A stretch of DNA of 51,576 bases from Colwellia sp. (lineage in GTDB: Bacteria; Pseudomonadota; Gammaproteobacteria; Enterobacterales; Alteromonadaceae), in the NCBI GenBank assembly GCA_022969175.1, contig JALJPB010000026.1:1-51576 (forward strand), read 5' to 3'. Below, piece by piece: positions 44,952 through 51,576 of this stretch (positions within the stretch are counted from its first letter, which is position 1; the number at the start of each line of letters is the position of its first letter). The translations under genes and the position numbers were made by a program. Under the pieces are notes generated by a model. The model did no database searches. It saw only the letters and a list, made by a program, of their open reading frames with translations, and was not told the DNA's origin.

Positions 44952-45830
44952 AGCCGTGGCTAATAAACCATTAAGCCTTACCGCTGCTTGAAGAATGCGT
45001 TGTTCTAATATTGGTTGGTAATGAATTAAATAACTTTTAGGTAAATGTATCACTTTTGCACTCAGCTTTTTACATTTACCCTGTTCATTTATTTTGCAAT
45101 ATTTAAAAGACGCAGTTCTTATTAATGTTAACGACTCATTAGCCCAAGTAAGCGTGTTTTGACTTTGCCATTGCTGTATAGGAGCACTTTGCCACTGATT
45201 AGATAGTTTTGACATCAGTTGAAGGTATTTATCAACTTGTTTATTTTCAGCTAGTTTTGCTACTAATAAGCACGAGTCCCATAACCAATGTAGGTTATTA
45301 CATTTATCTTGAGGGATGGTAATAGCACGACGATTTCCGCCATAATCATCAGCATAACTTACATGTAGTGGCTGATGAATATCACCTAACCAATGACCCA
45401 AAAACATAAGAGCTTCTAGTTTCTCTCTATTATTTTCAGAGTTTATTAATTGGCGATTATGAATTTCAATTGCTCGGCTGATGCAATTTTCCTCACAAGT
45501 GCTTGCGGTAACTTTGCTATCACTGCGAGGTAAATTAAGATAATGCCAGCTTTTATATTGGTCATACTCAGGCTCTTTTTTTATCGCATCAGCCCAGGTA
45601 CAAGCTTTAGCATAGGTAATCACCGTGCCTTTTTTTTGATAGTTATAGCGATTAATTTGCTCAATGTCTTTTTTTGAAAGTGTTGCTAATAATTGAGCTA
45701 CCTTTTGCTGTTTATCTATGGGTAAGTTGTTAAAAGCAAGTTGACAAACCACCTGATGACCTAATTTACCCAAGGCATAACTTGCATTTGAAGTTATCAG
45801 CAATAGTATGACCAAACAAATCTTGAACAT
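44946..45830 (-). CDS. Secreted S1/P1-family nuclease
   Basis: 294 residues. The signal peptide is cleaved near SYA-LGKLGHQ. Zinc ligands are visible in LGKLGHQVV, TWADAIKKEPEYDQYKSWHY and LGHWLGDIHQPLHVSYADDY with GGN. These enzymes cut single-stranded DNA and RNA and remove 3' phosphates, here in the periplasm or outside the cell. In the classic S1/P1 enzymes mature residue 1 is Trp (WGxLGH); here it aligns to Leu (LGKLGH). Four extra Cys in CEENC and KYCKINEQGKCKK may form disulfides. AAAGG lies 7 bases before the ATG. Confidence 0.9.
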   Translation of the reverse strand: MFKICLVILLLITSNASYALGKLGHQVVCQLAFNNLPIDKQQKVAQLLATLSKKDIEQINRYNYQKKGTVITYAKACTWADAIKKEPEYDQYKSWHYLNLPRSDSKVTASTCEENCISRAIEIHNRQLINSENNREKLEALMFLGHWLGDIHQPLHVSYADDYGGNRRAITIPQDKCNNLHWLWDSCLLVAKLAENKQVDKYLQLMSKLSNQWQSAPIQQWQSQNTLTWANESLTLIRTASFKYCKINEQGKCKKLSAKVIHLPKSYLIHYQPILEQRILQAAVRLNGLLATAL

Positions 45831-46055
45831 TGTAAAACCTTTAATGAATTATTTGCCTAAAAGTATCAATAAAGTCTATAGCATTTAGTATATTCAAACA
45901 GTATCATTATTGAGAATTTCACTGTGTTGCTGAAGAATGTATTCGTTCTAACAATTTCTAACAAAAGTTTAGTTGTTAAAAGGGGTAAAAGTCTTTATTT
46001 TATAACTGATATGATGAGAGTGCATTTTTTAAATAAAGATTTAAGTAAAGGTTAT

Positions 46056-47477
46056 ATGTTTAGAGTTTTGTTACGGATAACAGTATGTATTGTATTAGCT
46101 ACCGCTTTATCAAGTTGTAGCTCGATGTCGTTTGGTGATATTTTTTCAAGCTATAATACTCAAATGCAACCTGTGCATTCAGCTCAGTTTAACGGCGACT
46201 TTAAGCTTGCTGAGTCGTTAATTAAACCACGTGGTACTTCTGATGGCACGTATGCTTTAAGTTTACTAGAAACGGGACGGTTACAATATTTAGATGCTAA
46301 CTGGAAAACCAGTGAGCAAACATTAGCACTAGCCTACCAACAAGTACAAACCTCCGAGCAACAAGCCAAAATTCAGTTAAGTCGCGGCGTAGAAAATGTT
46401 GGTGCTCTTGTTAGTAACGATAGTGCGCTTCGTTATGATATTCCTTTTTACGAACAAAGCATGTTACATACCTACCAAGCCTTAAATTACTTGTATCAAC
46501 GACAATTTGAAGGTGCTTTAGTTGAAGTCCGTCGAGCTAATTTAGTACAAGAAAAAGCGCTATTGGCTAATCAAGGAAGTTTATTCAAAGCTCAACAAGA
46601 CATGAACAATAACGGTATTAGCGATAAGTCGTTTAATGAGAGTTATCCATCAATGGCAGCCACCATTGGAGAGGTAAAAAACGGTTTTCAAAATGCTTAT
46701 ACGTTTTATTTATCCGCGCTGTTATATGAAGCTGCAGGAGAATTGAATGATGCCTATATTGATTATAAAAAAGCCTTAGAAATATTTACCCATAACCATT
46801 TTTTACAACAAGATGTACTGCGATTAGCTAAAAAACTAGCAATGACCGATGATTTAGCTCGTTTTGAACAGCAATTTGGTCAATATAAAAGTAATGAAAT
46901 AAAAAATAGCGGTCAGTTGGTAATAATGCTTGAACAGGGGATTATTAATCCTAAAGAAGAAATTGCCATTAACTTACCGATATTTACCAGCCATAACGAT
47001 ATGCGTTTTTACAGTGTCGCCTTGCCCACATATCGGCAACGAAAGTCTCCCAGAACGCCATTAATGTTAACCGTGAACGAGCAGAGCTATCAATCTCAAG
47101 AAATTATTCGTTTACAATCTTTGGCGGCGAAGCACTTAGAAGATCAATTACCTTCTATCGTTGTAAGGCAGGTCTTAAGGCTAATAGCCAAAGAAGAAAT
47201 GCGTCAACAAATCAGCAGAAAAGGTGGTGATCTTGGTAATATCCTTGCCAGTCTTTATAACATTGCCTCAGAAAAAGCCGATACACGCAGCTGGAGTACT
47301 TTACCGGATAACGTACAAATTATTCGTCTCAATTTAGCCGCAGGTAAACATCAACTACAAATTAAGCATCAAGGACAAAGTAAAATAATTGATGTTGAAA
47401 TTAACGCTAACCGTATAAGTTTGATTAATGTCAATTCGATAGGGAATTATCTTGATCATAAAGCAATAAATTTATAA
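46056..47477 (+). CDS. COG3014-type TPR lipoprotein
   Basis: 473 residues from MFRVLLRITVCIVLATALSS with lipobox LSSC. Helical repeats follow (TYQALNYLYQRQFEGALVEV, RRANLVQE; YFLSALLYEAAGELNDAYID in the TPR style), then a beta-rich C-terminus (LNLAAGKHQLQIKHQGQSK). I recognise the COG3014 family, often upstream of ycfL and lpoB in Vibrio and Shewanella. The frame extends 44 codons upstream, but AAAGG lies 5 bases before 46056 and the signal peptide starts there. The function is unproven; a link to peptidoglycan synthesis is inferred from its neighbours. Confidence 0.82.
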   Translation: MFRVLLRITVCIVLATALSSCSSMSFGDIFSSYNTQMQPVHSAQFNGDFKLAESLIKPRGTSDGTYALSLLETGRLQYLDANWKTSEQTLALAYQQVQTSEQQAKIQLSRGVENVGALVSNDSALRYDIPFYEQSMLHTYQALNYLYQRQFEGALVEVRRANLVQEKALLANQGSLFKAQQDMNNNGISDKSFNESYPSMAATIGEVKNGFQNAYTFYLSALLYEAAGELNDAYIDYKKALEIFTHNHFLQQDVLRLAKKLAMTDDLARFEQQFGQYKSNEIKNSGQLVIMLEQGIINPKEEIAINLPIFTSHNDMRFYSVALPTYRQRKSPRTPLMLTVNEQSYQSQEIIRLQSLAAKHLEDQLPSIVVRQVLRLIAKEEMRQQISRKGGDLGNILASLYNIASEKADTRSWSTLPDNVQIIRLNLAAGKHQLQIKHQGQSKIIDVEINANRISLINVNSIGNYLDHKAINL

Positions 47478-47567
47478 ATATCCCAGACAAAGCATTAATT
47501 TTAAAGCATTAAAGAAGTAATTAAAGCAGAATTTGATAATTAACAAAGAGTCAAAAAGGAAATAATC

Positions 47568-48011
47568 ATGGGCATACAAAGAGCAGCATTAATTACTCTG
47601 TTAATGAGTAGTGTATTGGTTGTCGGTTGTAAAAACGTACCACCAGTAACCTCAGGCATGGGATCCAGTAAAATTGTCCCGGGAGATGATTTTAGTAAAC
47701 ATTTAGAGGTACATAACCCTGAACTGGGAGAAAAGCTAAAAATCACCAGCATTAAATCACGCAAAACAAATGATTTGCTAGAAGTAAATTTAGAATTAAC
47801 CAGTAGTTACAAAAAATCATTACAACTGCAATATCACTTTAATTGGTATGACCCTGATGGTTTTGTTATTGAGTCGAGAAAAACGCCTTGGAAACCACTA
47901 GACTTACATGGCTTTCAATCAACAGCACTCAGGGGGTTAGCACCAACTACCGCTGTGGCATCATTTAGTGTTTATGTACGTGAAGTACCAGAAAAAGCAT
48001 TTAAATTTTAA
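47568..48011 (+). CDS. ycfL: YcfL-family lipoprotein
   Basis: 147 residues with signal peptide and lipobox VVGC. The C-terminal immunoglobulin-like domain has HFNWYDPDGFVIESRKTPW and LRGLAPTTAVASFSVYVRE, typical of YcfL (DUF1425). Function not known; the gene is usually next to lpoB. AAGGA lies 8 bases upstream of the ATG. Confidence 0.9.
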   Translation: MGIQRAALITLLMSSVLVVGCKNVPPVTSGMGSSKIVPGDDFSKHLEVHNPELGEKLKITSIKSRKTNDLLEVNLELTSSYKKSLQLQYHFNWYDPDGFVIESRKTPWKPLDLHGFQSTALRGLAPTTAVASFSVYVREVPEKAFKF

Positions 48012-48105
48012 TTATTACCAGTTCCATTAAGTTAGTTACCTTTGAATGAGAAGACACTTATTGGCGTTGGTATAACACTATAAAAATTATTAAAAGGAAA
48101 TCCCA

Positions 48106-48708
48106 ATGAATAAAGTTATCTTAGTGGCAAGTATCAGTTTAGCGGTAACAGTACTCGCAGGTTGTACTAATAAATCAGTTGTTCGTTATGGCGATGCAAC
48201 GGCGGTAGAAACTACCGATATCAGTTTTGGCTCTACCGATCTACAAAAAGTGGCAGGCGAGATGACCGATTCGTTATTAGTGTCTCCAGTTGTAGGCACA
48301 TTAACTGCGAATAAGCGTCCTATCGTATTTGTTGATCGCATCAAAAATAAAACCAGTGAGCATATTGATACCGAATCAATTACCGATTCAATTTCAACAA
48401 AGTTATTACGCTCAGGTAAGTTTCGCTTTGTTGATATGGCCCGTGTAGACGCAGCTAGAGAACAGCTAGATTTTCAACAAAACTCGGGCATGGTTGACTC
48501 AAGTAAAGCCATGCAGTTTGGCCGCCAAGTAGGCGCTGAATACATGCTTTATGGCAATCTATCAAGCATTGTTAAATCAAACAAAGACCAATCTGATGTT
48601 TATTATAAATTTACCATGCGTTTAATGGACTTAGAAAGTGGATTAGTTGAATGGGCTGATGAAACCGAAATTCGTAAAACCAAGGGTAAAGAGTTTGTTA
48701 GCTGGTAG
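48106..48708 (+). CDS. lpoB: Penicillin-binding protein activator LpoB
   Basis: 200 residues. Lipobox LAGC is followed by a short linker (E. coli has a longer Pro-rich one). The globular domain holds RPIVFVDRIKNKTSEHIDTE, KLLRSGKFRFVDMARVDAAR and GAEYMLYGNLSSIVK. LpoB reaches through peptidoglycan from the outer membrane to stimulate PBP1b. AAAGGA lies upstream. Third gene of the envelope module. Confidence 0.93.
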   Translation: MNKVILVASISLAVTVLAGCTNKSVVRYGDATAVETTDISFGSTDLQKVAGEMTDSLLVSPVVGTLTANKRPIVFVDRIKNKTSEHIDTESITDSISTKLLRSGKFRFVDMARVDAAREQLDFQQNSGMVDSSKAMQFGRQVGAEYMLYGNLSSIVKSNKDQSDVYYKFTMRLMDLESGLVEWADETEIRKTKGKEFVSW

Positions 48709-48759
48709 CTTTTAAGGTTAGCAGCCTAGAAGTTAGAAGGCTAAGGATTAGGAGGCAGC

Positions 48760-49227
48760 ATGAAAAGTTTATTTTTAAGCTGCCTATTTCTACTCGTGTA
48801 TGCGCCATTAGTCAGTGCAGACTACGATAGAAATAGTGCGGTAGCGGTAGAAAAAGTATTGTTCGGTAAAATTAATTCAGTGAGAAATATAACCCAAAAA
48901 GAATTAATTGCAGATAAAAATCAAGGTTGGAAAGTTTTTGGTGGCGCGTTAATTGGCGGTGTTATCGGTAATCAATTTGGCGGCGGTAGTGGTAGAGACA
49001 TTGCGACAGTACTGGGCGCTATAATCGGCGGTAATATGGCGAATAACCGCAATCCTGAATATACAGAACGAACGATATATTTAGTTGAACTGATGATAAA
49101 AGTAGATCAGGGCAAAGAGTATATGGTTATTCAAGATCTTGATAGTAAAATGGTCTTTCATTCCGGTGATGCCGTTCGACTGATTTACCTTGAAGGCGGT
49201 ACAGTTAGAATAGATAAACAAATGTAA
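48760..49227 (+). CDS. Glycine-zipper envelope protein
   Basis: 155 residues with a signal peptide (CLFLLVYAPLVSA-DYD). A glycine-zipper hairpin (GWKVFGGALIGGVIGNQFGG, then GSGRDIATVLGAIIGGNMAN) is followed by a small beta domain (TIYLVELMIKVDQGKEYMVI). This is the plan of SlyB/17-kDa antigen-like proteins, but there is no lipobox Cys. A perfect AGGAGG site lies 4 bases before the ATG. It closes the COG3014-ycfL-lpoB run. The 185-base gap after it has a hairpin (ACTTGCAG/CTGCAAGT, 49271-49292) without a T tract and no gene. Confidence 0.8.
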   Translation: MKSLFLSCLFLLVYAPLVSADYDRNSAVAVEKVLFGKINSVRNITQKELIADKNQGWKVFGGALIGGVIGNQFGGGSGRDIATVLGAIIGGNMANNRNPEYTERTIYLVELMIKVDQGKEYMVIQDLDSKMVFHSGDAVRLIYLEGGTVRIDKQM

Positions 49228-49412
49228 TGTCATTTTGGTTATCATAAATTAATGGTAAGCCGAGCTGTTAACTTGCAGGTTTCTCTGCAAGTGCGTTGTA
49301 AATTATCGATACTTATCGACTAAATGACAAACTACACATTTGAACAGCCAGCTTGCCAAGCATATAACGATGACTTTTATATGTTTGGTTTATTCTTCTT
49401 AATCATTAGCTA

Positions 49413-51576
49413 TTAATCCTGACAATCACTAATCCGCACTTTTGAATCCCCATATTGGCCAAGATGCAATTTTAATGCTGCTATACTGGCGCATGGAATC
49501 TCAGGATTGCTATATAAATAGATAAATTTCACCTTGGTTATATCTATATTAAATAAAGGTGAGATATCGGATATCACGTTAGAACTTAAGGATAGTCTAA
49601 ACTGTTGGGTAAAACTTGGTAAAGGTGTTAAGTCACTAATGTTATTATCTTTTAGGTCCACATTTTGTAATAACACCATATTTGATAAAGCAGATATATT
49701 AGATATGTTATTCTCGCTGGCGTCAAGATAAGTAAGGTTAATTAAAGGACTCAGAGCAGAAATATCATTGAGCCCCATATTCTCTAATTCTAATGAATCT
49801 AAAGTCGTTAAGTTTGATAATGGCGTGATATCTAGGTTTTGAATTTTGCTTAAAGATAATCCTGTTAGCATCGGTAAATGTGTTAAGGGGGTGATATCTG
49901 TAATTGGATTCTTGCTGGCTGTTAAGTACAATAGGCTCGGGATATATTTTAAAGGTGTTAAGTCTGTTATTTGATTTCCGTAAATGCCAAAAATTTTAAG
50001 TGAGGGTAACGTGGAGTTTGTTAAAAAGGATATATTTGTTAATAAATTATTAGAAACTGAAAGATTTTCCAAGGCTGATAAATTTGCTAATGGCGAAAGA
50101 TCGGTAATTTTATTTTTACCTTCACTAAAGTAGAAATGATCAATATTATATAAGTAAAGTGCTTTAAGTTTAACTAGTTGACTTAATGGACTAATATCAA
50201 CTATGTCAGTCTGCGATAAACTTAATATTTCTAAATTTGTTAAAGTTCCAATGAAAGTTAGATCCCCTGACCCCACAGCCCCATCAAGGAATAAATCAGT
50301 TAATGATGTTAGCTCCTCTAATCCTGTAAAATCGTAAATCCTAAAAGCTGGACAGGTGAGACTTGTTACCTCGTCAACGGTAAGCCATTTGTTTTCTTTA
50401 GCTTCATAATCTACACATCGTTTTAAGTTATTATCGGGAAAGACCAAGTAAGACAACGGAATACTATCGATACAAGCTTGCGGCTTTGTTATTTCCGTAG
50501 AACTTAATGCCGACTCCAAATCTTCAAGGTATAAACAGGGAATATTATTATTCCCGGTTAAAATTAACGACAATAAATTTATATTGCTTAATAAAGGGGT
50601 GACATCTCTAATTAAGGTATTGGCTAAATTTACTTCTCTAAGATTAGGCAGAAGATATAATACCTCTACATCAGCGATTTGATTATTAGATAAATCGATA
50701 CTTGTTAAAGAAACTAACATTTCCAGATTTCTTAGATAGACAATATTTTTTGAATTACAATTAAGAGAGACCACTTCAGCGATTAGTAGCCAGCCATTAG
50801 CGGCGGCATTTTCTATAATACAAGTCGCTAATTCATCTTGAAAACCCCAAAGTGTAGAATCGTTAACCGGTGGGCTGGTCATTATTTCAACAATATCTTC
50901 TGTTGATAAACCTTCATTATCAGTCACTGTGAGCTTTAGCACGGTAGTTTGAACAATAGACGCAAAAGTCGTTATAAATTCTACATCTGCTGTGTTTTCA
51001 GCTAACAATCGTCCATTTCCCGATATTTTTTGCCATTGATAGCTGATAATAAAACCATCAGTATCCGCTGCTTCTCCGTGTAGAATTATGGTACTTCCTG
51101 CCTCGATAAGCTGATCCGTGCCAGCGTTTACTGTTGGTGGAGAGTTTGCAACCGTAGCTTCAACGGAAATATTAATGCTGTCATTAGCCGTTGCTTGACT
51201 ATTATCGGTAACCTTCAATCTAAAGGTTAATATCTCATTTGTAGGTAAAGTCGGTGCGATGAATGTAGCAGTTGCTGAATTCGCATTGGCGAGAGCAACG
51301 TTACTACCTGAGGTTTGTTGCCATTGATAACTTTCAATGGTGCCGTCAAGGTCTATAGCTAGCCCAGAAAGGGTAACTGTTGCACCACCGGTGGTTATTT
51401 GATCTGCACCAAGGGTTACTGTCGGAGGGATATTCTCAACCGTGGCTTCAACGGTAATGGTAATATTGCCATTTGCTGTTGCTTGACTGTTGTCGGTAAC
51501 CATCAAGGTAAAAGTTAATATTTCGCTTGTTGGTAAGGTCGGTGCGATAAAAGTAGCAGTTGCTGAATTCGCATCG
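49413..51576 (-). CDS. PKD/REJ-repeat and leucine-rich-repeat surface protein (5' end off window)
   Basis: Open through the right edge, so the N-terminus is missing. The visible N-terminal part has 96-residue immunoglobulin-like repeats of PKD/REJ type (PPTVTLGADQITTGGATVTL; VTDNSQATAN recurs). Two leucine-rich-repeat modules follow. Each starts with a cap of the form FPDxxLxxCVxxxAxxxxW...EVxxLxC and closes with IPCxxLxxLxxxL...C. The first has about three repeats, the second about eleven in the DISPLSxLxxL style of internalin/SDS22 proteins. Such proteins are secreted or surface-bound and usually bind proteins or glycans. No sorting signal is visible at the C-terminus, which ends in the cap RISDCQD. 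Confidence 0.85.
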   Translation of the reverse strand, partial: DANSATATFIAPTLPTSEILTFTLMVTDNSQATANGNITITVEATVENIPPTVTLGADQITTGGATVTLSGLAIDLDGTIESYQWQQTSGSNVALANANSATATFIAPTLPTNEILTFRLKVTDNSQATANDSINISVEATVANSPPTVNAGTDQLIEAGSTIILHGEAADTDGFIISYQWQKISGNGRLLAENTADVEFITTFASIVQTTVLKLTVTDNEGLSTEDIVEIMTSPPVNDSTLWGFQDELATCIIENAAANGWLLIAEVVSLNCNSKNIVYLRNLEMLVSLTSIDLSNNQIADVEVLYLLPNLREVNLANTLIRDVTPLLSNINLLSLILTGNNNIPCLYLEDLESALSSTEITKPQACIDSIPLSYLVFPDNNLKRCVDYEAKENKWLTVDEVTSLTCPAFRIYDFTGLEELTSLTDLFLDGAVGSGDLTFIGTLTNLEILSLSQTDIVDISPLSQLVKLKALYLYNIDHFYFSEGKNKITDLSPLANLSALENLSVSNNLLTNISFLTNSTLPSLKIFGIYGNQITDLTPLKYIPSLLYLTASKNPITDITPLTHLPMLTGLSLSKIQNLDITPLSNLTTLDSLELENMGLNDISALSPLINLTYLDASENNISNISALSNMVLLQNVDLKDNNISDLTPLPSFTQQFRLSLSSNVISDISPLFNIDITKVKFIYLYSNPEIPCASIAALKLHLGQYGDSKVRISDCQD
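51253..51576 (-). repeat. 288-bp tandem coding repeat (PKD/REJ units)
   Basis: GGTGCGAT...GTAGCAGTTGCTGAATTCGC recurs at 51253 and 51541, a period of 288 bases (96 codons). The copies are close at the nucleotide level, so expansion looks recent. More copies probably lie beyond the right edge. Confidence 0.7.

Noticed and set aside
49271..49292. Hairpin ACTTGCAG/CTGCAAGT as a terminator
   Set aside because: The stem is perfect but no T tract follows on either strand; left as an unexplained hairpin.
49324..49416. 30-codon frame (MTNYTFEQPACQAYN...) downstream of the glycine-zipper gene
   Set aside because: No ribosome site, no recognisable family, and it runs into the end of the LRR gene on the other strand.

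Overview
The window is a low-G+C stretch of gammaproteobacterial chromosome that looks most like a marine Alteromonadales genome of the Colwellia/Thalassotalea type. Three things point there: AT-rich coding sequence, proteins close in length and motif to Escherichia coli and Vibrio orthologues, and E. coli-like gene neighbourhoods (ompR-envZ-pckA-hslO-hslR ... yrfG-nudE; yheU-yheT-yheS-yheV; slyX-fkpA). I see no rRNA, tRNA, insertion sequence, prophage or CRISPR array.

Region 1 (1-10711, minus strand) is a Wzy-type surface polysaccharide operon whose genes overlap or nearly abut. In transcription order it has a remnant acyltransferase, a Wzx-like flippase, a glycosyltransferase, a hexapeptide acyltransferase, a Wzy-like polymerase, a fused MDR/Gfo-Idh-MocA oxidoreductase, a heparinase II/III-family lyase, a WbuB-like glycosyltransferase, a PglC-like initiating phosphoglycosyl transferase, and a PglD-like acetyltransferase cut by the left edge.

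Region 2 (10712-14982) starts with a non-coding control region carrying a perfect FNR-type box (11174-11187) and a good Fur-type box (11222-11240). These precede a coiled-coil porin, a secreted FMN-binding protein with a flavinylation motif, a two-helix PepSY-type membrane protein and a four-cysteine exported protein. I infer an iron- and oxygen-controlled extracytoplasmic flavin redox system; this is the least ordinary part of the window. A LETM1-like protein lies convergent to it.

Region 3 (15239-20655) is core: ompR-envZ, a bidirectional terminator, pckA with a structured leader, and hslR-hslO. Region 4 (20866-32682) is a complete type II secretion operon, gspC to gspN, inserted in a neighbourhood that in E. 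coli holds hslR next to yrfG. The prepilin peptidase GspO is not here.

Region 5 (32953-45830) is mostly housekeeping: yrfG, nudE-cysQ-yceI, yheU-yheT, a short orphan flagellin, a 42-residue DUF3149-like membrane microprotein whose ribosome binding site lies in a 15-bp inverted repeat, a Sel1-repeat protein, yheS, yheV, slyX, a WD40 lipoprotein, fkpA, a glycosyltransferase and an S1/P1 nuclease.

Region 6 (46056-49227) is an envelope module: a COG3014-type lipoprotein, YcfL, LpoB (activator of PBP1b) and a glycine-zipper protein. Region 7 (49413-51576, minus, cut by the right edge) encodes a surface protein with 96-residue PKD/REJ-like repeats followed by two capped leucine-rich-repeat modules.

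All functional calls come from reading translations and motifs. No database search was run.
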